Source: Streptomyces parvus (GTDB lineage Bacteria; Actinomycetota; Actinomycetes; Streptomycetales; Streptomycetaceae). From it: a stretch of 64,000 nucleotides of DNA. The stretch spans positions 119,917-183,916 of the forward strand of contig NZ_BMRY01000014.1 in NCBI RefSeq assembly GCF_014648875.1, written 5' to 3'. Position numbers and translations under genes: made by a program. Positions 51,534-59,978 of the stretch are shown one piece after another; the stretch's first letter is position 1, and the number at the start of each line of letters is the position of its first letter. The notes under the pieces were generated by a model. That model saw only the letters and a list, made by a program, of their open reading frames with translations, did no database searches and was not told the DNA's origin.

Positions 51534-53042
51534 GTGACCATGACGGCCCAAGCGGCAGCCACCGGATCCGGCCGGCCGAGTCACGGGACCCCGTCCGCCA
51601 GCAGCACCGGATTCTGCCGGGTCACGGTCGTCGCGCCCGACGGCCGGGTCGATGTGGCCCTGCCCGAGGACATCCCCGTCGCCGACCTGTATCCGGAGAT
51701 CCTCCGGCTGTCCGGCCAGAGCCCCGCCCCCGGCGCACCGGTCGGCTACCACCTGGTCCGCCGTGACGGCACCGTTCTGGACAGCGCCCGTACGCTCGCC
51801 GGCCACCGCATCCTCGACGGCGAGCTGCTGTCGATGCGGCCCTTCTCCGAATCGCTGCCCCCCGCGGTCTTCGACGACGTCTCGGACGCCGTCGCCACCG
51901 CCGTGGCCAAGGACCGCACGCTCTGGGGCGACGCCCTCATGCGCGGCGCCGGCCTCTTCGGCGGCTCCGTCCTGCTGTCCCTGCTCGGCTTCGTCCTGTG
52001 GACGGCCGACCCGCGCCACGACATGAACGGCCTGCCCGGCATCCTGGCGGCCGTCGTCGCCCTGCTCCTCCTCGCCTTCGCCTGCGTACGCGCACGGATC
52101 TACGAGGACCGGGCCTCGTCGATCGCGCTCGGCATCGGCGCCCTGGTCAACGCGGCCGTCGCCGGCTCCGGCCTGCTGCCCCTGAGTGCCGGGCAGGGCA
52201 TCGGACGGCTGCAGTTCCTGCTCGCCTGCGCGGCGGTGCTCGTCGTCGCGGTCATCCTGATGATCGTCGCGCCCGGCGGGGACGGCCCGTTCGTCGCGTT
52301 CGTCTCCGCGAGCGCCGTCGGCCTCCTGGTCACCTTCATCGCGATCATGACCGGCATGCGGCCGATCGAAGCCGCCGCCGTGTGCTCCCCGCTCGCCGTC
52401 GGGGCCCTCGCCTTCCTGCCGGGACTGTCCACCCGCTTCGCCCGGATCCCCATCGGATTCGAGCCGCCCCGCACCACCGTCGGCGACTACGGGACCTCCG
52501 AGCCCGCGTCCACCGGCCCGGTCGACGCCGTCCGTCTCGCCGCCCAGGCGCGGCGCGGCCACGAACTGCTCCTCGGCCTGGTCGGCGGCTGCGCCCTGGT
52601 CGCCGCGGCGGCCGCCGCCGTCCTCGGCTTCTCGGACAACGTCTGGGGCCAGCTGCTCGCCCTGGCCACCGGCGTCGCCATGCTGATGCGCGCCCACCTG
52701 TTCCGCTACACCGCCCAGGTCGGCTGCACGCTCGCCGCGGGCCTCGCCTCCCTGGTGCTCCTCGGCCTCGGCCTCTCCCTGAACCCGCCGGTCGCCATCG
52801 TGCGCGACGCGCTGCGGGGCGACGGGGCCGCACTCGACATCCGTACGGTGTGGCTCGCCGCGGCGGTCGCGGGCGTCGCCGTCCTGATCACCGCCATCGG
52901 CCTGATCGTGCCGAGCAAGGGCGTGACCCCGTTCTGGGGACGCTTCCTGGAGATCGCCGAGACGGTCGTCCTGCTGACGCTGCTCCCGCTCTGCCTCGCG
53001 GTCTTCGACGTCTACCACTCGATCCGGGCCCTCACCAGCTGA
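51534..53042 (+). CDS. eccD: Type VII secretion membrane protein EccD
   Basis: EccD forms the membrane channel of ESX systems. The 502-residue protein has the N-terminal ubiquitin-like domain (FCRVTVVAPDGRVDVALPEDIPVADLYPEIL, RLSGQ, GRRDGTVLDSARTLAGHRILDGELLSMRP, cited as segments). About 11 membrane helices follow from residue 140 onward, with a cytoplasmic loop around residues 310-345. GTG 51534 has GGGGGAGC upstream; ATG 51540 is possible. It is followed by a strong hairpin at 53047-53094, which ends the ESX locus. Confidence 0.93.
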   Translation: MTMTAQAAATGSGRPSHGTPSASSTGFCRVTVVAPDGRVDVALPEDIPVADLYPEILRLSGQSPAPGAPVGYHLVRRDGTVLDSARTLAGHRILDGELLSMRPFSESLPPAVFDDVSDAVATAVAKDRTLWGDALMRGAGLFGGSVLLSLLGFVLWTADPRHDMNGLPGILAAVVALLLLAFACVRARIYEDRASSIALGIGALVNAAVAGSGLLPLSAGQGIGRLQFLLACAAVLVVAVILMIVAPGGDGPFVAFVSASAVGLLVTFIAIMTGMRPIEAAAVCSPLAVGALAFLPGLSTRFARIPIGFEPPRTTVGDYGTSEPASTGPVDAVRLAAQARRGHELLLGLVGGCALVAAAAAAVLGFSDNVWGQLLALATGVAMLMRAHLFRYTAQVGCTLAAGLASLVLLGLGLSLNPPVAIVRDALRGDGAALDIRTVWLAAAVAGVAVLITAIGLIVPSKGVTPFWGRFLEIAETVVLLTLLPLCLAVFDVYHSIRALTS

Positions 53043-53046
53043 TCAC

Positions 53047-53094
53047 CGGGTCACGCCCCGCCGGTCAAGCTGATGACCGGCGGGGCGTGACCCG
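53047..53094 (+). terminator. Terminator after eccD
   Basis: Perfect 21-bp inverted arms at 53047-53067 and 53074-53094 with a 6-base loop begin five bases after the eccD stop. Confidence 0.88.
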
Positions 53095-53250
53095 AACGGC
53101 TGGTAGTCTGTGCGGTGGCCGTTTGTGTACGCGCCCTCGGATCATCCTGGGGGCTGCGCTCATCGGACCTTCGCCTCCGAGTCACGGAAGCTCCCCTGAG
53201 ACCAAGACCAGGGGCACTCGTGGGCGCTTCGAACATCAAGAGGAGTACGC

Positions 53251-53541
53251 GTGCCGCTCGACGCCGCTACGAAGAAGCAGATCATGGCCGAGTTCGCCCA
53301 GAAGGAGGGTGACACCGGATCCCCCGAGGTCCAGGTCGCCATGCTCTCCCGCCGGATCTCGGACCTGACCGAGCACCTCCGGACGCACAAGCACGACCAC
53401 CACTCCCGTCGTGGTCTGCTGATCCTGGTCGGCCAGCGTCGCCGCCTCCTGCAGTACCTGGCCAAGAAGGACATCCAGCGCTTCCGTGCGCTCGTCGACC
53501 GCCTCGGCATCCGCCGTGGCGCGGCCGGCGGCGCCAAGTAA
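53251..53541 (+). CDS. rpsO: 30S ribosomal protein S15
   Basis: The 96-residue protein is a typical S15: MPLDAATKKQIMAEF, GDTGSPEVQVAMLSRRISDLTEHLRTHKHDHHSRRGLLILVGQRRRLLQYL cited as the order of GSPEVQ, HLRTHKHDHHSRRGLL and RRRLLQYL, with a final RFRALVDRLGIRR. It binds 16S rRNA early in 30S assembly. GTG 53251 has AGGAG eight bases upstream. The 208-base gap after eccD contains the eccD terminator and the presumed rpsO promoter. It is followed by a hairpin and then pnp, the usual rpsO-pnp pair. Confidence 0.97.
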   Translation: MPLDAATKKQIMAEFAQKEGDTGSPEVQVAMLSRRISDLTEHLRTHKHDHHSRRGLLILVGQRRRLLQYLAKKDIQRFRALVDRLGIRRGAAGGAK

Positions 53542-53554
53542 GGACGCTGTGGAG

Positions 53555-53590
53555 AGGGAGCGGTTCCCGCGTTTGAGGGGACCGCTCCCT
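53555..53590 (+). terminator. Hairpin in the rpsO-pnp intergenic region (attenuator or processing site)
   Basis: Arms 53555-53568 and 53577-53590 pair over 14 positions with one G-U pair and an 8-base loop, followed by TTTG. Position and T-rich tail suit a terminator with read-through into pnp. In Streptomyces the rpsO-pnp intergenic hairpin is known to be cut by RNase III; that this hairpin is the cut site here is inference. Confidence 0.7.
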
Positions 53591-53887
53591 TTGCCGTACG
53601 TGCAGGACCGGTGTCAAGCTCAGTAACCTGGGTGCAGCGACACCCGCAGGACGCAGGACCCAGCACGACCCGCACGACCCGCGCGACGAACACGCGCGAC
53701 CCGCAAGAACGAGCACGAACGAGGGAGAGGCGCTACGACGCCGCCGCCGGTCCTCGGTAGTGGCCCCCGGGAACATGCCCGGGAGCTTCGATCGAAGACC
53801 GGCCCGCATCCACGGTGCGCCTCTCCCGTACCGTCCCGCGCCACACGGGCGCGCGGACGAAAGACGACGAGTATGGAGAAACCACTA
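53591..53887 (+). promoter_or_regulatory. pnp leader with nested inverted repeats
   Basis: This stretch holds no gene. Several short ACGACCCGC-like direct repeats lie at about 53660-53725. GCCGGTC at 53746-53752 pairs with GACCGGC at 53797-53803. That stem encloses a CCCGGG/CCCGGG hairpin (53766-53771 with 53778-53783) and a palindrome CTTCGATCGAAG (53785-53796), a possible multi-branched leader structure. A separate pnp promoter is expected here. Confidence 0.45.
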
Positions 53888-56101
53888 GTGGAGAACGAGA
53901 CCCACTACGCCGAGGCCGTCATCGACAACGGCACCTTCGGCACCCGCACCATCCGCTTCGAGACGGGCCGCCTGGCCAAGCAGGCCGCCGGCTCCGCCGT
54001 CGCGTACCTGGACGACGACACCATGGTGCTGTCGGCCACCACCGCTTCCAAGCGGCCCAAGGACAACCTCGACTTCTTCCCCCTCACGGTGGACGTCGAG
54101 GAGCGGCAGTACGCGGCCGGCAAGATCCCCGGCTCCTTCTTCCGCCGCGAGGGCCGCCCCTCCGAGGACGCGATCCTCACCTGCCGACTGATCGACCGCC
54201 CGCTGCGCCCGTCCTTCAAGAAGGGCCTGCGCAACGAGATCCAGATCGTCGAGACGGTCATGGCGCTCAACCCCGACCACCTGTACGACGTGGTCGCGAT
54301 CAACGCCGCCTCCTGCTCCACCCAGCTCGCGGGCCTGCCCTTCTCCGGCCCGATCGGCGCCACCCGCGTCGCCCTGATCAAGGGCCAGTGGGTCGCCTTC
54401 CCGACGCACACCGAGCTCGAGGACGCCGTCTTCGACATGGTCGTCGCCGGTCGTGTCCTGGAGGACGGCGACGTCGCGATCATGATGGTCGAGGCCGAGG
54501 CCACCGAGAAGACCATCCAGCTTGTCAAGGACGGCGCCGAGGCTCCCACCGAGGAGGTCGTCGCCGCCGGTCTGGAAGCGGCGAAGCCCTTCATCAAGAC
54601 CCTCTGCAAGGCGCAGTCGGACCTGGCGTCCAAGGCCGCCAAGCCCGAGGGCGACTTCCCGGTCTTCCTGGACTACCAGGACGACGTCCTGGACGCGCTG
54701 GCCAAGGCCGTCACGCCCGAGCTGAAGCAGGCGCTCACCATCGCCGGCAAGCAGGAGCGCGAGACCGAGCTGGACCGCGTCAAGGAGATCGCCGCCGAGA
54801 AGCTCCTCCCGGAGTTCGAGGGCCGCGAGAAGGAGATCTCCGCCGCGTACCGCGCGCTGACCAAGAAGCTGGTCCGCGAGCGCGTCATCAAGGACAAGGT
54901 CCGCATCGACGGCCGTGGCGTCACGGACATCCGTACGCTCGCCGCCGAGGTCGAGGCCATCCCGCGCGTGCACGGCTCGGCGCTGTTCGAGCGTGGCGAG
55001 ACCCAGATCCTGGGCGTCACCACCCTCAACATGCTCCGGATGGAGCAGCAGCTGGACACCCTCTCCCCGGTGACCCGCAAGCGCTACATGCACAACTACA
55101 ACTTCCCGCCGTACTCCGTCGGTGAGACCGGCCGCGTGGGCTCGCCCAAGCGTCGCGAGATCGGCCACGGCGCGCTCGCCGAGCGCGCCATCGTGCCGGT
55201 CCTGCCGACCCGCGAGGAGTTCCCCTACGCGATCCGCCAGGTCTCCGAGGCGCTGGGCTCCAACGGCTCGACGTCCATGGGCTCGGTCTGCGCCTCCACC
55301 ATGTCGCTGCTGAACGCCGGTGTGCCCCTCAAGGCCGCCGTCGCCGGTATCGCCATGGGCCTGATCTCGCAGGAGATCGACGGCAAGACCCACTACGTCG
55401 CCCTCACCGACATCCTCGGTGCGGAGGACGCCTTCGGCGACATGGACTTCAAGGTCGCCGGTACGAAGCAGTTCGTGACCGCGCTCCAGCTCGACACCAA
55501 GCTCGACGGCATCCCCGCCTCGGTCCTGGCCGCCGCGCTGAAGCAGGCCCGTGACGCGCGTCTGCACATCCTGGACGTCATGAACGAGGCCATCGACGTC
55601 CCGGACGAGATGTCCCCGAACGCCCCGCGGATCATCACCGTCAAGATCCCGGTGGACAAGATCGGTGAGGTCATCGGCCCCAAGGGCAAGATGATCAACC
55701 AGATCCAGGAGGACACCGGCGCCGACATCACGATCGAGGACGACGGCACCATCTACATCGGTGCCCAGCAGGGCTCGCAGGCCGAGGCCGCCCGCGCCAC
55801 GATCAACGCGATCGCCAACCCGACCATGCCGGAGGTCGGCGAGCGCTACCTGGGTACGGTCGTCAAGACCACCACCTTCGGTGCGTTCGTCTCGCTCATG
55901 CCGGGCAAGGACGGCCTGCTGCACATCTCGCAGATCCGCAAGCTCGCCGGTGGCAAGCGCGTGGAGAACGTCGAGGACGTGCTCGGCGTCGGCGCCAAGG
56001 TCCAGGTCGAGATCGCCGAGATCGACTCCCGCGGCAAGCTCTCCCTCATCCCCGTCATCGAGGGTGAAGAAGACGAGAAGAAGGACGACACCGACAAGTG
56101 A
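53888..56101 (+). CDS. pnp: Polynucleotide phosphorylase
   Basis: PNPase degrades RNA 3'-5' by phosphorolysis and in Streptomyces also adds 3' tails. The 737-residue protein has two RNase PH-like cores: GTFGTRTIRFETGRLAKQA, FFRREGRPSE and RLIDRPLRP in the first, then GRGVTDIRTLAAEVEAIPRVHGSALFERGETQ and SNGSTSMGSVC in the second. A KH domain (IGEVIGPKGKMINQIQEDTGADI) and an S1 domain (TTFGAFVSLMPGKDGLLHISQI) follow. GTG 53888 (ENETHYAEA start) is preferred because GGAG lies nine bases ahead; ATG 53873 would add five residues. The stop overlaps the M16 peptidase start by four bases (GTGA). Confidence 0.96.
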   Translation: MENETHYAEAVIDNGTFGTRTIRFETGRLAKQAAGSAVAYLDDDTMVLSATTASKRPKDNLDFFPLTVDVEERQYAAGKIPGSFFRREGRPSEDAILTCRLIDRPLRPSFKKGLRNEIQIVETVMALNPDHLYDVVAINAASCSTQLAGLPFSGPIGATRVALIKGQWVAFPTHTELEDAVFDMVVAGRVLEDGDVAIMMVEAEATEKTIQLVKDGAEAPTEEVVAAGLEAAKPFIKTLCKAQSDLASKAAKPEGDFPVFLDYQDDVLDALAKAVTPELKQALTIAGKQERETELDRVKEIAAEKLLPEFEGREKEISAAYRALTKKLVRERVIKDKVRIDGRGVTDIRTLAAEVEAIPRVHGSALFERGETQILGVTTLNMLRMEQQLDTLSPVTRKRYMHNYNFPPYSVGETGRVGSPKRREIGHGALAERAIVPVLPTREEFPYAIRQVSEALGSNGSTSMGSVCASTMSLLNAGVPLKAAVAGIAMGLISQEIDGKTHYVALTDILGAEDAFGDMDFKVAGTKQFVTALQLDTKLDGIPASVLAAALKQARDARLHILDVMNEAIDVPDEMSPNAPRIITVKIPVDKIGEVIGPKGKMINQIQEDTGADITIEDDGTIYIGAQQGSQAEAARATINAIANPTMPEVGERYLGTVVKTTTFGAFVSLMPGKDGLLHISQIRKLAGGKRVENVEDVLGVGAKVQVEIAEIDSRGKLSLIPVIEGEEDEKKDDTDK

Positions 56102-57477
56102 CGTCCCGTAGTTCCGCGACGACGGCCCGCACCTCCTCGGAGGGGCGGGCCGTCGCCCGTACCCAAACGCTTCTCAAGGGCAGCAACGGCATCGGAACGG
56201 TCCGCCGGACCGTCCTCCCCGGCGGTCTGCGGATCGTCACCGAGACCCTGCCCTCCGTCCGGTCCGCCACCTTCGGCATCTGGGCGAACGTCGGCTCCCG
56301 CGACGAGACGCCCACCCTGAACGGCGCGACCCACTACCTCGAACACCTCCTCTTCAAGGGCACCGCCAAGCGCACCGCCCTCGACATCTCCTCCGCCATC
56401 GACGCGGTCGGCGGCGAGATGAACGCCTTCACGGCGAAGGAGTACACCTGCTACTACGCGCGGGTCCTCGACACCGACCTGCCGCTGGCCATCGACGTCG
56501 TCTGCGACATGCTGACCGGCTCGCTGATCGCCCCCGAGGACGTCGACGCCGAGCGCGGCGTCATCCTCGAAGAGATCGCGATGACGGAGGACGACCCGGG
56601 CGACTGCGTGCACGACCTGTTCGCGCACACCATGCTCGGCGACACCCCCCTCGGCCGCCCCGTCCTCGGCACCGTCGACACGATCAACGCCCTGAACCGG
56701 GGCCAGATCGCCCGCTTCTACAAGAAGCACTACGACCCCACACACCTGGTCGTCGCCGCCGCGGGCAACGTCGACCACGCGACGGTCGTACGCCAGGTCC
56801 GCCGCGCCTTCGAGAAGGCCGGTGCCCTCTCCCGTACGGACGCGGTGCCCATGGCGCCCCGCGAGGGCTCCCGCACCCTGCGCGCCGCAGGCAAGGTCGA
56901 GCTGCTGAACCGCAAGACCGAACAGGCCCACGTGGTCCTCGGCATGCCCGGCCTCGCCCGCACCGACGACCGCCGCTGGGCCCTCGGGGTCCTCAACACG
57001 GCCCTCGGCGGTGGGATGAGCTCGCGCCTCTTCCAGGAGGTACGGGAGAAGCGGGGCCTTGCCTACAGCGTGTACTCGTACACCTCGGGCTTCGCCGACT
57101 GCGGCCTCTTCGGCGTCTACGCCGGCTGCCGGCCCAGCCAGGTCCACGACGTCCTGAAGATCTGCCGCGACGAACTGGACCGGGTCGCCACGCACGGCCT
57201 GGACGACGACGAGATCACCCGCGCCATCGGCCAGCTCTCCGGCTCCACCGTCCTCGGCCTGGAGGACACCGGCGCGCTGATGAACCGTATCGGCAAGAGC
57301 GAACTGTGCTGGGGCGAGCAGATGTCGGTCGACGACATGCTGGCCCGTATCGCGGAGGTCACTCCCGACGACGTACGGGAAGTGGCGGGCGAACTCCTCT
57401 CCCGGCGCCCCTCGCTCTCGGTCATCGGCCCGCTCAAGGACAAGCAGGCGGACCGCCTGAACGAAGCGGTCTCCTAA
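56098..57477 (+). CDS. M16 family zinc metallopeptidase (insulinase/processing-peptidase type)
   Basis: The 459-residue protein has the inverted zinc motif HYLEHLLFKG (HxxEH). The downstream third ligand glutamate lies in ERGVILEEIAMTEDDPGD, and the C-terminal half-domain has the RKTEQAHVVLGMPG and EVREKRGLAYSVYSY segments. It is the full-length single-chain form with both M16 halves. GTG 56098 overlaps the pnp stop, so it is translationally coupled to PNPase, as recalled for other Streptomyces. The first 35 residues are serine/threonine-rich and probably flexible. Substrate not apparent. Confidence 0.92.
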   Translation: MTSRSSATTARTSSEGRAVARTQTLLKGSNGIGTVRRTVLPGGLRIVTETLPSVRSATFGIWANVGSRDETPTLNGATHYLEHLLFKGTAKRTALDISSAIDAVGGEMNAFTAKEYTCYYARVLDTDLPLAIDVVCDMLTGSLIAPEDVDAERGVILEEIAMTEDDPGDCVHDLFAHTMLGDTPLGRPVLGTVDTINALNRGQIARFYKKHYDPTHLVVAAAGNVDHATVVRQVRRAFEKAGALSRTDAVPMAPREGSRTLRAAGKVELLNRKTEQAHVVLGMPGLARTDDRRWALGVLNTALGGGMSSRLFQEVREKRGLAYSVYSYTSGFADCGLFGVYAGCRPSQVHDVLKICRDELDRVATHGLDDDEITRAIGQLSGSTVLGLEDTGALMNRIGKSELCWGEQMSVDDMLARIAEVTPDDVREVAGELLSRRPSLSVIGPLKDKQADRLNEAVS

Positions 57478-57494
57478 TCCCTTAAGGAATCACA

Positions 57495-58247
57495 ATGAGC
57501 AAGCTGCGCGTAGCCGTTCTCGGTGCTCAGGGCCGTATCGGCTCCGAGGCCGTCCGGGCGGTCGAGGCCGCCGACGACCTGGAGCTGGTGGCGGCCCTGG
57601 GCCGGGGCGACAAGCTGGAGACCCTCGCCGAGGCGGGCGCCCAGGCCGTCGTCGAGCTGACCACCCCCGCATCGGTGATGGGCAACCTCGACTTCTGCGT
57701 CCGGCACGGCATCCACGCCGTCGTCGGCACCACCGGCTGGACCGACGAACGGCTCGCGCAGCTGACCACCTGGCTGGACAACTCCCCGGGAACCGGGGTC
57801 CTGATCGCCCCGAACTTCTCCATCGGCGCGGTCCTGACCATGAAGTTCGCGGAGCAGGCCGCCCGCTGGTTCGAATCCGTCGAGGTCGTCGAACTCCACC
57901 ACCCCAACAAGGTCGACGCCCCTTCCGGCACCGCCACCCGCACTGCCCAGCTCATCGCGGCGGCCCGGGCCCAGGCCGGCAGCGCACCCCAGCCGGACGC
58001 CACCACCACCGCCCTGGACGGCGCGCGCGGCGCGGACGTCGACGGCGTCCCGGTCCACGCGATCCGGCTCCGCGGCCTGCTGGCCCACCAGGAAGTCCTG
58101 CTCGGCGGCGAGGGCGAGACCCTCACCATCCGCCACGACTCGCTCCACCACAGCAGCTTCATGCCGGGCATCCTGCTCGGCGTCCGCCGCGTGGTGACCA
58201 CTCCCGGCCTCACGTTCGGCCTGGAACACTTCCTCGACCTGAACTGA
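57495..58247 (+). CDS. dapB: 4-hydroxy-tetrahydrodipicolinate reductase
   Basis: DapB reduces the DapA product in lysine and diaminopimelate synthesis with NAD(P)H. The 250-residue protein has the Rossmann start LRVAVLGAQGRIGSEAVRAV, VVGTTGW, the catalytic region VVELHHPNKVDAPSGTA (E(L/M)HHxxKxDxPSGTA) and the ending VTTPGLTFGLEHFLDL. ATG 57495 has AAGGAA upstream. It begins 17 bases after the peptidase stop and is likely in the same operon; dapA lies 2.6 kb downstream. Confidence 0.96.
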   Translation: MSKLRVAVLGAQGRIGSEAVRAVEAADDLELVAALGRGDKLETLAEAGAQAVVELTTPASVMGNLDFCVRHGIHAVVGTTGWTDERLAQLTTWLDNSPGTGVLIAPNFSIGAVLTMKFAEQAARWFESVEVVELHHPNKVDAPSGTATRTAQLIAAARAQAGSAPQPDATTTALDGARGADVDGVPVHAIRLRGLLAHQEVLLGGEGETLTIRHDSLHHSSFMPGILLGVRRVVTTPGLTFGLEHFLDLN

Positions 58248-58256
58248 CGGGCCCCC

Positions 58257-58790
58257 ATGCGCGCGAAGATCACCTACATCATCACGGCCGCCGTCCTGGT
58301 CTTCTACTTCTTCCTCGTCGGCAGCCGCGGCGTCATGCTCATCCGGCACGGCACGCCGGTCACGGTCACGTTCGGCGTCGCCGTGCTGATCCTGCCGGTG
58401 ATCGGCGTCTGGTTCCTGTGGAAGAACACCCAGTTCGTCCGCCGCGCCAACGCGCTCGCCGCCGAGCTGGACGCCGAGGGCGGCCTCCCGGTCGACGACC
58501 TGCCCCGCGCCCCGTCCGGCCGCATCGAGCGGGACGCCGCCGACGCGGTCTTCACCAAGCGCCGCGAGGAGACCGAGGACGCCCCGGACGACTGGCGCAC
58601 CTGGTTCAGGCTGGCGGTCGCCTACCAGGACGCGAGGGACACCCCCAGGGCCCGCAAGGCCATGCAGAGGGCCATCGCGCTGCACAAGTCCAGGCCGAGC
58701 GCCCCCTCAAGCCCGACCGTGCCCACGCGCCCGAGCGGTGAGCCCGCACCTTCGAGCCCGGCCGCACCTTCCAGCCCGTCCGGCGCTTGA
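58257..58790 (+). CDS. Small membrane protein with soluble TPR-like tail
   Basis: The 177-residue protein has two membrane helices (YIITAAVLVFYFFLVGSRGV near residues 6-25 and VTFGVAVLILPVIGVWFLW near 37-55). A soluble part follows, ending in a short TPR-like helical pair (DWRTWFRLAVAYQDARDTPRARKAMQRAIAL), and a proline/serine-rich tail of about 35 residues. Such two-helix plus TPR proteins are conserved near dapB in Streptomyces as I recall, but the function is unknown. ATG 58257 begins nine bases after the dapB stop, so it is probably co-transcribed. A hairpin follows at 58815. Confidence 0.82.
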   Translation: MRAKITYIITAAVLVFYFFLVGSRGVMLIRHGTPVTVTFGVAVLILPVIGVWFLWKNTQFVRRANALAAELDAEGGLPVDDLPRAPSGRIERDAADAVFTKRREETEDAPDDWRTWFRLAVAYQDARDTPRARKAMQRAIALHKSRPSAPSSPTVPTRPSGEPAPSSPAAPSSPSGA

Positions 58791-58814
58791 GGACATCTTT
58801 CCCGCCGTACGCAC

Positions 58815-58849
58815 GTGAGCCCGGGACCCCACAAGGGCCCCGGGCTCAC
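58815..58849. terminator. Terminator between convergent small membrane protein genes
   Basis: Perfect 11-bp arms at 58815-58825 and 58839-58849, extendable inward by three more pairs after one mismatch, 24 bases past the stop at 58790 and 32 bases past the stop of the minus-strand gene at 58882. Confidence 0.75.
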
Positions 58850-58881
58850 TTACTCACACACGGACGGCGACAGCCAACGAC

Positions 58882-59433
58882 TCACCCGAGCCGATACTCG
58901 TCCGCCCAGGCCTCCACCGCATCCGTGGCCCGCTCGAACGCCTCCTCGCGCCCGAGGAAATCCGCGTTGTGGTCGGTGGCCAGCGGCGACAGCGTCTCAC
59001 CGCTCCGCCGGACCACGACAAGCGCCTGGCCCTGGACCGTACGGGGAAAGCCCATCCACTTCACGGGCTGCTGGACCGTGCGAACCGCCGAGGCCTCGTT
59101 CCAGGCCACGGTGACGGTCCGGAAGAAGCCGACGCGCCGCACACCGTGACGGCTGACCCACGCACCGACCCGCAGCAACCGCAGGGCGGCGGCGATCACG
59201 ACGCCGGCCAGCGCCAGACACACCGTGGCGCCCGAAGGCGCTCCGGCCACACCGATGATCATGGCCGCGAGCAGAACGAACGAGGCCAGCAACAACAGGG
59301 TGGCCGCCGCCGCGACCCGCCACGGACCGGGGCGGTAGGGCCGCCGCCAGCTGTCGTGGTCGTCGAACGGCAGCGCGACGTCCTCCGCGCTCGCGTCGAA
59401 TGCGCGGTCGGCCGTCAGAAAGGGCAGGGGCAC
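58882..59433 (-). CDS. Membrane protein with PH-like C-terminal domain
   Basis: The 183-residue protein begins with a short acidic segment (FDASAEDVALPFDDHDSWRRPY), then two membrane helices (VAAAATLLLLASFVLLAAMIIGV and ATVCLALAGVVIAAALRLL). The C-terminal part of about 85 residues consists of strands such as GVRRVGFFRTVTVAWNEASAV, QALVVVRRSGETLSPL and an ending helix EAFERATDAVEAWADEY. This matches small actinobacterial PH-domain membrane proteins. GTG 59433 gives the expected start MPLPFLTAD. It converges on the 58257 gene across a shared hairpin. Function unknown. Confidence 0.75.
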   Translation of the reverse strand: MPLPFLTADRAFDASAEDVALPFDDHDSWRRPYRPGPWRVAAAATLLLLASFVLLAAMIIGVAGAPSGATVCLALAGVVIAAALRLLRVGAWVSRHGVRRVGFFRTVTVAWNEASAVRTVQQPVKWMGFPRTVQGQALVVVRRSGETLSPLATDHNADFLGREEAFERATDAVEAWADEYRLG

Positions 59434-59542
59434 GACTCATCCTCACTCACAAGCACGCTCGATTGCTGTGCCCGGTGAGGCTACCGAGGCATCCCCCGGC
59501 CCGACCACCCCAGGGGGTCCGTACGAGTCAGCGACCCACGGC

Positions 59543-59782
59543 TCAACGCCCCTGAGACGCGGTGGACTGCTTGCCGTGCCCCGCGGACTGCTCCGAGTCG
59601 AGCGCCGGGAGACCCAGCAGCAGGGAGCCCACGAGCCCGGCGACCACGGTCAGCCCGACGAGGGACCGCCCCAGCAGCTCGGGAACGGTGGCGCGGGCGG
59701 CGGGTGGAGGAGTGACATTACTGCGGAACCGCTCGGACTCGGCGACGAACGAGAACGGGACGGCTTCACGCCGGCGGAACAT
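59543..59782 (-). CDS. Small single-helix membrane protein divergent from thyX
   Basis: The 79-residue product begins MFRRREAVPFSFVAESERF, continues with a proline/alanine-rich stretch and has one membrane helix (LVGLTVVAGLVGSLLLGLPAL near residues 42-62), then a polar serine/glutamine-rich tail. ATG 59782 is chosen over one at 59806 because AAGGAGAG lies at the right distance ahead of it. Codon use fits a real gene, and I recall similar proteins next to thyX in other Streptomyces. The basic N-terminus before one helix suggests cytoplasm-in orientation. Function unknown. Confidence 0.7.
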   Translation of the reverse strand: MFRRREAVPFSFVAESERFRSNVTPPPAARATVPELLGRSLVGLTVVAGLVGSLLLGLPALDSEQSAGHGKQSTASQGR

Positions 59783-59978
59783 GAGGAAACTCTCCTTGAT
59801 CTGCATGACGGGTGCTGCTATTGAGTCAGACGTACGACAGCCCGAATCGGTGCCCGAATCGCCGTACTTGTTGGGGGAACTGCACGAACGGCTGCCCGAG
59901 ACCGCGACGTACATGCTCGGTCCTCCGGCCCGTAAAGTGGTCGCCGCCCGAGCGACGCCCCTGGAAGGACCCCCGTCG

